DNA of 64,000 nt from the NCBI GenBank assembly GCA_023659865.1, contig JAGXON010000002.1:39619-103618 (forward strand). The letters are read 5' to 3'. Source of the stretch: Candidatus Diapherotrites archaeon LH_S9. Its GTDB lineage: Archaea > B1Sed10-29 > WALL01 > JAGXON01. Each line of letters starts with the position of its first letter. The stretch's first letter is position 1. Below the pieces are notes generated by a model. That model had not been told where the DNA came from and did not search any database. It saw nothing but the letters and a program-made list of their open reading frames with translations. Shown here one piece after another: positions 11,701-19,949 of the stretch. A program made the translations under genes and the position numbers.

Positions 11701-13891
11701 AAAAGCAACTGGAGATATAATAGAACCAACAGACAGCAATGGAGCAGAACCAACAGACAGCAATGGAGCAGAAAACGGTGAAGACAGTAGAATATTCAAG
11801 CTCACGTTCAGGGTAACAGACGAAGACGGAATAGAAGAAGGAGAAGAATCTTTCGATGTAAAAAGCGATTACTGGAAAGAAGACCACACAGGCCGAATGA
11901 CCGACGATAGTAATAGCTTCGGATCAACATCCTGTAATGCCGAACCCGTGACCCCAGGAGACTTAACAGAACACAAAGTAACCTGCCCAATCAAGATGGT
12001 GAACAATTCAGTGAACGACATCACTGTAACCGGAAAAGACAGAAGAGATAACACCAGAACCGAAACATTCAAAGTAATCTGGGATCAGAACCCACCAAGA
12101 ATAAACGATCTTTCTATGAACCCTCTTGGAAAGCTGGTTCTACAAGAAAACGAGGGACCTCTAAGAGACATGTCCCCAAAAATTTCTTTCACAGTAACAG
12201 ACAGGTACACCCCTATAGGCGGATGCGACGCAAGACTAAACTTCGGAGCAGAAGCAGCTGACTACCTAAGCTACGGGTGCAAACTTAAACCAAAAACACA
12301 AGTAAAAAACCAACCAAACAAAGCAAAAGTAGTCTGCGACTACAAAAACATTACCGACGACAAAACAGCACACTGGCCTCTCCTACTACTTGACATGAGT
12401 AACCCAGTCACCATAGACTGCTGGGACGGCCTTCTTAACAGGAACATAAAAAATATAGAAGATACGGGAAAGGGCTTAAAAGGGATAGACGCAACCGAAG
12501 TTTCAGACATCGTGGTCAAAGCCTGTAAATTAGTCAGAAAAGATTCTTCAGCAGAAGAGATACAAAAAGCAGGCTTCAGAGACGTAGGAGAAGAAGGATC
12601 AATAGAACTGAAAGAACATCATACGAGTGGAGCAGACATCGATGAAGACGGCGTCTATATTAGCGTCGTAGTAACAGGAGAGGATTCAATGGAGGTCGTG
12701 GAACCAGGTAAAGACGAAAAAGGCGAAATCGCAAAAGCCGTTAAAAATAGGTTACATAACATGAAAATACCAAGCTGGAGCATAGATTGTGCTACTGGAG
12801 GAATCTGCCTGGGTGGAATACAAGCAGCAATAAGGGCAGCATCAGCTGCATGCGCCGAAACTGGAGGAACAGGATGCAGGGAAGCTGCAAAAGAGACTAC
12901 CAGTGAAAGCTCAAAAGCATCAACTAAAGAAGGTAGCAAGGCATCCAGCGAAGCGATGGAAAAGACGCTCACAGAAGAAAAAGCGAACTATCTGCGCCAG
13001 TTCCTGCACGGAAGCCGGGACGCGGGAGAGACGGCCGGAGGAGAGGCGGTCAGCGGAGAAGAAACGACCAAACTGTTCAACTTCCTGGAAGGAGAGACGG
13101 AGACGGTCGGAGGAGAGTTCCGTATATCAGTACCAGAATGGAGTAAGGGGATGGAAGAAGGAATAGAAGAAGGAACCAAAATTACAATAGAAACCGAATC
13201 CGCTTCCGGATCATCCCTTAAAGGACTAGTGAAAGCGTTGGGAGGTAAAGGCTGGAGAGCTGTGAAAGCCGGAGGCTATAAGGGAGCTTCAGCCGGGAAG
13301 AGCATAGCTTCAGCCGGGAAGGGCATAGGTTCAGTCGGAAAAGGCGCACTAAAGAGAGGTCTATCAAAATTATCATACTTAGTTACTAACCCTCTCTCAC
13401 TAAGTTCCCGGGTTGCAAAAATTGGATTTATATCCGGTGCAGCAGAAAAAATTGGAATAGGACTAACAGTAGTCAGAGGAGCGGCATACGTAAGCATAGA
13501 GCATACGATGGGTCCAGCGGTAGAAGAAGTAGCAGGAAGATATAAAACAGGAGACGAATGCGAGTACAGTACTGAAAAACCGTGGGCGTCGCCGAAGGCT
13601 TTAGGAGTAGCCACTGAACTGGGAGCAGCAATGGTATGCCCTGGCTGCCTCGCCTTCAAAATAGCTCTCCCAGACAAGTGGGACGCACTAATATGCGAAC
13701 CAGAAAGCGGAGAAATATCCAGAAAAGACGACGAAAGCCCAAGAAGATACATAATTAACGCAAAAGGAGGCAGAAAAGACATGGGAGCAGGAGGACCCAT
13801 GGCCGGCGCTCTATCAATATGTACTGAATCATGCAACGACTATGTATGCATAGTCTCAATAGCAGAAGAACCTGAAGCTCCTTTCAGGTAA
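5759..13891 (+). CDS. Giant surface protein 1 (2710 aa), N-terminal TM anchor, CarboxypepD_reg/Ig-like repeats, distinctive Gly/Ala-rich C-terminal tip
   Basis: Single ORF; N-term YFKLEDKFYD...IPIYSIIDPIENAGIPSFPLTIAVVLIIIALAGYFF; repeats such as RNAKISVKTNEKTITQGYTNGEGKF. Confidence 0.9.
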   Translation: MSLSDIYFKLEDKFYDMTDAIDNAGIPIYSIIDPIENAGIPSFPLTIAVVLIIIALAGYFFMGAAPAGGGEVGIQISANGELRQGAIVKASQEGAEKTSGTTNKEGMVGLSLNSDETYKIEVTAEGCTTYREAVKPSEEALPLSFTLQCAEGGEEEACFGISKSIEVTQLQGPQGFPPEDCAVRVHKKDGGAVPLNWNATNGKLRINEPSDTCPPKKSDVIIDCNTLEYKGTISTMLEELSLYGSLEMTEKTDQAEQEEEGEEAHSLISADIKTMSTQGVPLEGIVVKTVDEEGNKLDLGFENTVTETTTGPNGNAIIKLPSGQDFWIQANDPQGAYQSISPDNMYTATSTQAQQTISVTLSRGYETTIIAKEKATQNPIRNAKISVKTNEKTITQGYTNGEGKFVTTLIKNQQYTTNVRHPQYGSKSVQLQGGGTKTVYLEEIDQTKAGTLTVDVKSSHDLKESFSDVKLELVSTKNNTVWMEKTTGPDGRAYFENVMRGDYFLKALPPGGVRYQKFDQFSISARNTTQKQLEVTPAQRDITVKTEIYSENVDRPIRKQGVRVELWDQNYQERIGVRQSGKTRKVKFTVDRERRIFLIAEFVDNQGTKYGPLKTSPFKPLQDEEKTLTLQTISETVNLEAPNQIIAGKERTAELHLSLPRYKVQQNYQNAYIEFFTGTPGNLGSLQKTPVVVNPVSLSDFASQDPYIDSIKKSNEYSYGTEPSPDKTGTSKYLKVNVAQYQDPTTYTIDIPLYAKAMASGKTKLSYRAVWTTPEGNEVTSHQGKWKEKQIEVFPSQTNQYHELETGPFYSYSSWLTETKTGSPQQKISTTKNSYFYSHLKAKARTRTDRWGLKVTNIPDNAEGVSYEGRVVKEGSTIPIPKTSVSGSDFKIESTDPAYSLTKDDVVEFTITMQAKEEGEASLALFNDFNNALEYTVTGKSKEEETIVSGVTAALTTKSNFCTRHYDNQQGDCWYSYNPEEETLPANSKDLKFITNLQASESRKVNVKFQGGQSIEFTENEQNTLLKQVEAPEEIEIDAEGTAITNEKLNVFIWEQGTQQPTEPWAQVTYGPTDYKMSTTPIDNGKVKQSYSQQTDEIRITVTKETAQIIENVGANVLKRNRVKLTSPGWSESRYAYLDNQQEQNVFTLSIDPEKTLEQNVKITAESDKFGKIEEEKSVKSISFEPEFPHFFQESVAIRKETRPNTITISSTWDKPISVSASELKRTGFKITQTAKTFYSGGNDVKETIEDTSNITIPPEGKAKISIVGKATDAKCRLQQPVSVIDLDVQEVPGTKHYSFEFNCTVGEQPEKQIQTVKSYFIRETESPALVNRFSCPVDTRQGKYAYICDSQQLGIALGDAADDLLEHRQVVNHTYYYAFGNDRLTALELREIAKDHDFDHIINAYGKKESAAKTAASDLVLDGKIDCGVIKATVEKINNDNDVKINFEKTGDATWCSRTGSNEEMATYFMSLLNYNRDLRPNLGKFYSFAQDTDAELMVKGLQEARKKGNQIKNSMLFSYDSEGISPGTLISSRTGGAASSKIYYKECALNNAAGCPEFARNSFTQPAIGYLNVNQFNDVKIGMVYNVSSITRQELREYRALYMTRLAQLASGDTVNAQFSSTAWSFTVKANGEKGLIYNPADDDNKEQVVDLTAPEITEFKLKGEDFYGEPNKELTGKTDLKAKIKANGDISYCTIVNVKPNGEETEGKNVSGFKPFGDQKTVLADFKILSGSGIKTARAWCYEHGVPSHKKGDGIVLDESGLKLIPALPSLYTLDFKSERFPNLGAIKNVRSRYSQPDYCWMELSNYDKPTEGEMQAEATKNTICGNDEDENANGYQDDGCGCTTIHKEDEKDEESCGPFPEGAANEGIFFYTTPVHFQTPVITNEMATEKIETEVYCRNKAGNEQEMLTKDGKTMKLYKWSQQVPDFKLPEDLTLALPDLPDVREESFRIYQTDSDLVKERDINPATIISKERGFTIKATGDIIEPTDSNGAEPTDSNGAENGEDSRIFKLTFRVTDEDGIEEGEESFDVKSDYWKEDHTGRMTDDSNSFGSTSCNAEPVTPGDLTEHKVTCPIKMVNNSVNDITVTGKDRRDNTRTETFKVIWDQNPPRINDLSMNPLGKLVLQENEGPLRDMSPKISFTVTDRYTPIGGCDARLNFGAEAADYLSYGCKLKPKTQVKNQPNKAKVVCDYKNITDDKTAHWPLLLLDMSNPVTIDCWDGLLNRNIKNIEDTGKGLKGIDATEVSDIVVKACKLVRKDSSAEEIQKAGFRDVGEEGSIELKEHHTSGADIDEDGVYISVVVTGEDSMEVVEPGKDEKGEIAKAVKNRLHNMKIPSWSIDCATGGICLGGIQAAIRAASAACAETGGTGCREAAKETTSESSKASTKEGSKASSEAMEKTLTEEKANYLRQFLHGSRDAGETAGGEAVSGEETTKLFNFLEGETETVGGEFRISVPEWSKGMEEGIEEGTKITIETESASGSSLKGLVKALGGKGWRAVKAGGYKGASAGKSIASAGKGIGSVGKGALKRGLSKLSYLVTNPLSLSSRVAKIGFISGAAEKIGIGLTVVRGAAYVSIEHTMGPAVEEVAGRYKTGDECEYSTEKPWASPKALGVATELGAAMVCPGCLAFKIALPDKWDALICEPESGEISRKDDESPRRYIINAKGGRKDMGAGGPMAGALSICTESCNDYVCIVSIAEEPEAPFR
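11723..11770 (+). repeat. Perfect 24-nt tandem duplication (EPTDSNGA x2) inside giant gene 1
   Basis: gaaccaacagacagcaatggagca repeated twice without mismatch. Confidence 0.95.
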
Positions 13892-13899
13892 ATTATAAT

Positions 13900-13952
13900 A
13901 TGAACTTAAAAGGCAAGCAATAGTATGAACCTAAAAGGCAAGCGATAGTATG
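13900..13952 (+). repeat. Triplicated start region: two 8-codon mini-ORFs (MNLKGKQ*, MNLKGKR*) before the ATG of giant gene 2
   Basis: ATGAACTTAAAAGGCAAGCAATAG and ATGAACCTAAAAGGCAAGCGATAG at 25-nt spacing, then ATGAATTTGAAAGAAAAG. Confidence 0.85.
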
Positions 13953-16900
13953 AATTTGAAAGAAAAGTACTTTGCAATAGAAGACAAATACTACGACTTC
14001 CTCGACAAACTCTGGAACAAAAACATACCCATCTACAAAATCATCGACCCAATAGAAGAAAAAGGAATACCCACACTCCCCCTAACAACACTCGTACTAC
14101 TACTAACGATAGCGATCCTCGGACACGCCTTCCTAATGCCAGGAGCAGCACCAACCCAAGAAGAAAGAATTCCAGTCACAATACAAACACAGAACCAGCA
14201 AAAACAATCAATCAGTGAAGTGCAAGTAGCAGCACTATACCAAAACCAAGAAATAGCATCCGGAACCACACAAAACGGAACAACACAACTACAACTCCTA
14301 AAAGGAAAAACAATCAAAATAACCGCAAAATCAACTGACTGCAACCAAACAACAAAACAAATAATAATAGCAGCAAAAACCACGATAATCCTCCAACTCC
14401 AATGCAAAACCACAGGAAAACCACAAGCCGGAAAATGCATCCAAATCATAGAAGGACTAGAACACACCCTACTAACCAGTCCAGCTGGAAGTATGGAACC
14501 ACAAAACTGCCAACTCACCATCAAAAAACCAAACGGAGAACCAAAAGACACAAACTGGAAAATACAACAAGAAAACACACTAATACTCGACCCAAACGAA
14601 TGCCTCACACAAAACCACACAATCCAAATCGACTGCCAACACCACCAATACCACAGCAACCCAAAACCCCTAATACAAGAAGCACAAACATACGGAGAAA
14701 TCGAACTAAACCCAATCGACCCAGAAGCAGAAGCAGACGCAGACCTCGACAACGTAGCAGACTCGCTTGACCCAGACACACAAGCCGAAGGACCCATAGT
14801 AGACGACAACCAGAACAACATCCCAGACGTAGAAGAACAAACCTCAAAAAACAACCACGACAACACCTACGCCATCCACATCAAAACAAAAAACAAGACA
14901 AACAAACCAATCAACCTAATAACCATCCAAGCAACCAACCAAAAAGGAGAACCCATCCAACCAGCATACGACAACGAAATATACACAGACCCAACAGAAA
15001 ACGGAACAGCAAAACTAGAAATAAAACAAGGCACAAAATTCTACTTAAAAGCCATAGACCCACAGAACAGATACAGAACAGCACTCACATCAACCTCGTA
15101 CACCTCCACTCCCCAAAAAATTGTTTCCATAACAATGGAAAAAGGATTCCCAACCACCACCACAATACAAAAACAAAAAAACAACCAAGCAATAGATTAC
15201 GCCACACTCAGACTAAAAGCAAACAACAAGCTAAGACAAAAAACAACCACAAACCACCAAGGAAAACACACCTTCAACCTCAAAAAAAACGGTGAATACA
15301 CACTCGAAATAACACACGACAACTACGTTCCAAAAAAAGTTTCTTTAACCGGAGCACAAGACCAAACCATCCAACTAAAAAAACTCAACCAAAACAACTC
15401 AGGAAACCTAGAAATACAAACAGTCAACGCAAAAGGAATAGAAGAACCATTCCCACAAGTCGAAACAAAAACCATAAACCTAGAAGGAATAACCACCAAA
15501 ACCTGCACCACAAACAGACAAGGCACATGCACACTCAAAAAACTACTGCAAGGAAACTACACACTAAAAACCAGAGCACCCGGAAAAAACAACTGGCAAA
15601 CACACACACAAACCACAATAAAACCAGGAGAAACCACCTACAGAACACTGAAAGCAATCCCGCTCGCCGTCACCCTCACAATCAGAACCAAAGTAAACAA
15701 CTACCCACAAGAAAACGTAGAAGTAACCCTATTCGACACCACCTACGGACAACCCGAAAAACTAGCAAAAAAAGACTCAGGAAGCACAAGAAAAGTCCGA
15801 TTCAACACATACAAAAACAAAAAACTGTTCCTAAGAACAGAATACCAGTCCGAAAAAGGATACTACGGACCCCAAATCACCAACGTATTCACCATACAAC
15901 AAGACACTACAAAAACAATCAACCTCAAACAAGTAAAACAAGACATACACCTAAAAACACCAAAACAAGCAACATCAGGACACACCTTCGACACCCAACT
16001 CAAAATAGACCTACCGTACCAGAACAACAAAACCAAACAAACCTACAGAAAAGCCGAAGTAGAAGTATGGACTGGAACACCAGGCACAAAAATCAATCCA
16101 TTCGCAACACCCGTGCTCCTGAACCCAATAAACACCTACCAATTCAAACTTCAACCAACACCGCAAGTCACCACACTAACCTACAACACCTATCACTATA
16201 ACAACCCAAGCGAAGGAAAAGAACCATCCACAGCATCCAAATACATTAAACTCACGATAACCAACTACGAAGAACCACAAACCTACTCAATCAACCTACC
16301 GATGTTCGCAAGACACGGAACAAACACCAACACAACAATACACTACCGAGCAACATGGGAAACCCAAAACGGGGAAGAAATCTACTCCCACACACAAAAC
16401 TTCGCACAAAAAAACATCACAATCACCCAAGGACAAAAATGGATACAAACAAAAAACCCAGAATTCCACAAATACAGAGCAGGATTCACAACCCAAAAAA
16501 ACACAGAAAACACCACCTGGCAACAAAGCCTCTCAACAACCCAAGGATCCATCTTCTACCTACAACTACAAGCCCTACCAAGATACGAAATGAACCAATA
16601 CAGCATCCCCCTCGACACCTACCCACCAATGCAAGGACAAAAACCAATAAAAACACTCTCATACAACGGAAAAATCCAGAAAATAAAAGGAACAACCCAA
16701 ATCTATGAAACAAAAGCAGAAACAGAACTCCCAACCGAACTAACCATCTCAGAAGGCAGCCCAACACCACAACTCAAACCAGGAAACATACTCCACACCA
16801 CAATACAACTACAAGCCCAAAACCCAACAACCACAGCAGAACTACAAATACTAGAAGACCAAGCCAACACCCTCAACTACCAAATAACCAAAACACCAAA

Positions 16901-19900
16901 ACAACAACAAACCACAATACCAAACATCATAGGACACACTCAAACCAAAGTAAAACAATGCCGCAACAAAAAATGCGAATGGACCACTCCAAAACAACCA
17001 ATACCAACCTCCTCACTAACAGGAGAACCAAAAGAAGTCGAAATCAAAACAGTGTTCAACAACACAGGCGACCAAACACAAAAATTCAACATAAACATAC
17101 AACCCAACGGACTCAAAGAAACCAGTGAAAACACCGAAAACATGACCCTCCAACCACAACAACAAAAAGAATTCACCTTAACCGGAGAAGGAAACACACT
17201 CAACAAAAAACAAATCAACATACAACTAAACAGTCAAACCTGGAAAACCATCGAACACACCGCAGCCACCTACCGAATGAACACCTACCCAAACCCAATC
17301 ACAGAACACGACCAAGAAATAACCGCAACCATCAACAAAGAAACCCATGACAACACCTACTCAATCACAGAAATAAAAACAGAAAACAGAGACCAAGAAA
17401 TCGAAATAACAGGCATCATAAACAAATGGCTAACACAAGACATCGCCGAAAACCCAGAACAATTCACAAAAACAGGACTAGACCTCGAAACCGGTCAAAT
17501 CACATTAAGAGCGCAGAGCCGAAGATTCGGAACAATAAACAAAACCATAAAAATACAGGGAACCGCAATCACACCAGAAAAAACTGATCACTCAACCACA
17601 TTCACAACCACACCCGAACAAAAAAGCACGACGTACGCCACAATACACAACTACTGGCAACAACCCATAACACTAACACTAGACGAAGTACACCAACACC
17701 TCGAAACACCTGAAGGACAACCAGCACAAAAACAACCAGAAGACATCTACCAAACAAAACATAAAATGCAAGCAATCAACGCAGACGGAAGCACAATATC
17801 TTGCGGCGGAGAATGCGACGTAGAAGAAAACGATAACATAGACATTCCCGTAAACGGAAAAGCCAACGTCATACTCGAAACCAAACCCGTATTTCCAGAC
17901 GAAGGAACACCAGAATGCAACAACTACGCACAACACACAAGAATAACCCTAGAAACAGAACCAGAACAAGCCGGAAGCAAAAAAACCAAGACCTACAACT
18001 TCAAACACAACTGCAACTACGGAAAAACAACTCCAGGCTTCGAAACACTCGGCACAACATACGTCACAAAAAGAGAAACAGGAACAGAAGACCAAATAAC
18101 CCCACACTCATGCTCAGCACTACCAGGACAAGCAACACTCTGCGACGCAGAACAAACCTCACTAACACTCCTCAAAAAAGTTGAACAATTCAAAAACACA
18201 CCAAAAACCAGTACAACACTCACACTCGCAACAGCAAACGAAAAAATAACCCCAAACACCCTCACAAAAACAAGTAACTACTACGGACTAGGAACAACTA
18301 CAACAAGAAAAAAACAAGCCAGCCAAGGAAACCTAGCGCTCCCAACAGACCTAACCTGCGGAGTCAACAGAATCACTCTAGAAAAACCAGCCAGCGCACC
18401 AGGCATAATCAACGCCACCGTAAGAAACAGACCAAAAGTTTGGTGTGACTCAAGCCAAAACAGGTTCGTCACCGGACTACTAAACAAAGACGAAGGACTA
18501 AAAGACCGCTACCAAAGCACACTAACACTACAAACCACCGGATTCCAAGGATTCGATAAATTCAGGGAAGCGGCACGAACCCACCTCCTCAACTACCTTA
18601 CAGGCGGAGAAGGTCTTCCACCCAGTGGAAGAAACCAAATCACATTCGGAGTAAAAGAACTATCTGGCTCCGACCTCGAACAAGGAATCAAGGACAAAAT
18701 CACCGACTACTACAAAAACAAAAACGAACCGATTCCGTCACTAACAGCGTACTACAACCAACAAGGAACATTTCGAGGAGGAGGAAAAGACATACAAATC
18801 CGAATAGTATACAAACAAGGAACAGATCAAGGAACCCGCGAAAAAATGACCTCCTGCTTCGTCAACAACCTCCTATCGCTCTGGATAAACGGAAACTCGC
18901 CAAAAGGAATCGAACCAAGTACATACGTCTACGACCTCACAACATGCGACAGCGTGGAAACCACTTTCAAAACACCAGAAATCACGGGCTTGACCTTCCT
19001 GAACGAACAGCCAAAGCCAAAAGGGATAGAAAGCGCTCGAACTGGTGAAACGGTCCACCCAGCATTCGACACAAATGCCAATCTAGAAGAATGCATAATA
19101 AACGCAGCAGACAAAGGCGAACCCATCAGCATATCAACGGACAAACTTTTAGAACTAGGAAAAGAAAATTTAGAACTAAAACAAGAAAACCCAAAAGACA
19201 AACTAGTCTACGAGGATGGAATAGAATGGGAAACAACCAAAGAAAAACAAAAACGAACAGTAGAAATCCGATGCCGAAACCAACAATGGCTATGGACCCC
19301 AATAAACAAAATGAATATCTTTATAGATGGAAAAGCACCAAAAATCGACATACCGTCAGAACCAGGCCTACTGATCTACGATGAAGGACTTGCAACCCCT
19401 GGCGGAGATCCACCAGCAAAATTCATCGTAAAGGCAACAGACCATTACATGGAAGAAGGAGGATGCAAAGTAACACAAGCAGAAATAGGTACCATACAAA
19501 TCGAAGAAGAACATATAGAAGAAGAAGAGTACTACCCCACATCAGGAGGTTCCCCCGACTGCTCCGTCTCATCAACCCCTTCCGCAACAGAAGAAGAAAC
19601 TGAATACGAGTGCACCTTCCCCAGCATCGAAGTAGCCGGACTAGAGCAAGCCAAGATAACCGTAACATGCACAGACAAACACGGAAACGAAAACACAAAA
19701 ACAAAATCCGCTACTTATGCAACCTCAGATAAGATGTCCTCATACATACTGGAGGAAGATTCAGTCCACTACCCCTCAGAAATAATAGGAAAGCAGTTAA
19801 CGGGAACCGGCGACAAAGACAAACTGCCAAACGAACTATTCCGATGGAAAGGAAACACTATATACTCAAACAGCGAAGAACTAACACTCGGCATACGACT

Positions 19901-19949
19901 CAACATGCCAAACGAATACGCTGGATGCAAAATCAAAAAAAAACGATAA
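13950..19949 (+). CDS. Giant surface protein 2, 5' part (1999 aa before a frameshift-associated stop)
   Basis: Paralog of giants 1 and 3 (YFAIEDKYYDFLDKLWNKNIPIYKIIDPIEEKGIPTLPLTTLVLLLTIAI); stops just after an A9 homopolymer. Confidence 0.85.
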   Translation: MNLKEKYFAIEDKYYDFLDKLWNKNIPIYKIIDPIEEKGIPTLPLTTLVLLLTIAILGHAFLMPGAAPTQEERIPVTIQTQNQQKQSISEVQVAALYQNQEIASGTTQNGTTQLQLLKGKTIKITAKSTDCNQTTKQIIIAAKTTIILQLQCKTTGKPQAGKCIQIIEGLEHTLLTSPAGSMEPQNCQLTIKKPNGEPKDTNWKIQQENTLILDPNECLTQNHTIQIDCQHHQYHSNPKPLIQEAQTYGEIELNPIDPEAEADADLDNVADSLDPDTQAEGPIVDDNQNNIPDVEEQTSKNNHDNTYAIHIKTKNKTNKPINLITIQATNQKGEPIQPAYDNEIYTDPTENGTAKLEIKQGTKFYLKAIDPQNRYRTALTSTSYTSTPQKIVSITMEKGFPTTTTIQKQKNNQAIDYATLRLKANNKLRQKTTTNHQGKHTFNLKKNGEYTLEITHDNYVPKKVSLTGAQDQTIQLKKLNQNNSGNLEIQTVNAKGIEEPFPQVETKTINLEGITTKTCTTNRQGTCTLKKLLQGNYTLKTRAPGKNNWQTHTQTTIKPGETTYRTLKAIPLAVTLTIRTKVNNYPQENVEVTLFDTTYGQPEKLAKKDSGSTRKVRFNTYKNKKLFLRTEYQSEKGYYGPQITNVFTIQQDTTKTINLKQVKQDIHLKTPKQATSGHTFDTQLKIDLPYQNNKTKQTYRKAEVEVWTGTPGTKINPFATPVLLNPINTYQFKLQPTPQVTTLTYNTYHYNNPSEGKEPSTASKYIKLTITNYEEPQTYSINLPMFARHGTNTNTTIHYRATWETQNGEEIYSHTQNFAQKNITITQGQKWIQTKNPEFHKYRAGFTTQKNTENTTWQQSLSTTQGSIFYLQLQALPRYEMNQYSIPLDTYPPMQGQKPIKTLSYNGKIQKIKGTTQIYETKAETELPTELTISEGSPTPQLKPGNILHTTIQLQAQNPTTTAELQILEDQANTLNYQITKTPKQQQTTIPNIIGHTQTKVKQCRNKKCEWTTPKQPIPTSSLTGEPKEVEIKTVFNNTGDQTQKFNINIQPNGLKETSENTENMTLQPQQQKEFTLTGEGNTLNKKQINIQLNSQTWKTIEHTAATYRMNTYPNPITEHDQEITATINKETHDNTYSITEIKTENRDQEIEITGIINKWLTQDIAENPEQFTKTGLDLETGQITLRAQSRRFGTINKTIKIQGTAITPEKTDHSTTFTTTPEQKSTTYATIHNYWQQPITLTLDEVHQHLETPEGQPAQKQPEDIYQTKHKMQAINADGSTISCGGECDVEENDNIDIPVNGKANVILETKPVFPDEGTPECNNYAQHTRITLETEPEQAGSKKTKTYNFKHNCNYGKTTPGFETLGTTYVTKRETGTEDQITPHSCSALPGQATLCDAEQTSLTLLKKVEQFKNTPKTSTTLTLATANEKITPNTLTKTSNYYGLGTTTTRKKQASQGNLALPTDLTCGVNRITLEKPASAPGIINATVRNRPKVWCDSSQNRFVTGLLNKDEGLKDRYQSTLTLQTTGFQGFDKFREAARTHLLNYLTGGEGLPPSGRNQITFGVKELSGSDLEQGIKDKITDYYKNKNEPIPSLTAYYNQQGTFRGGGKDIQIRIVYKQGTDQGTREKMTSCFVNNLLSLWINGNSPKGIEPSTYVYDLTTCDSVETTFKTPEITGLTFLNEQPKPKGIESARTGETVHPAFDTNANLEECIINAADKGEPISISTDKLLELGKENLELKQENPKDKLVYEDGIEWETTKEKQKRTVEIRCRNQQWLWTPINKMNIFIDGKAPKIDIPSEPGLLIYDEGLATPGGDPPAKFIVKATDHYMEEGGCKVTQAEIGTIQIEEEHIEEEEYYPTSGGSPDCSVSSTPSATEEETEYECTFPSIEVAGLEQAKITVTCTDKHGNENTKTKSATYATSDKMSSYILEEDSVHYPSEIIGKQLTGTGDKDKLPNELFRWKGNTIYSNSEELTLGIRLNMPNEYAGCKIKKKR

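Noticed and set aside
14033-14866. 277-aa minus-strand ORF (and many similar antisense ORFs within the giants)
   Set aside because: Arises from T/G-poor coding strand of giant 2; protein is low-complexity Cys/Ser/Phe/Val-rich and has no family-like motifs
15527-16201. 224-aa plus-strand ORF in an alternate frame of giant 2
   Set aside because: Composition-driven (Lys/Thr/Arg/Asn-rich) shadow frame
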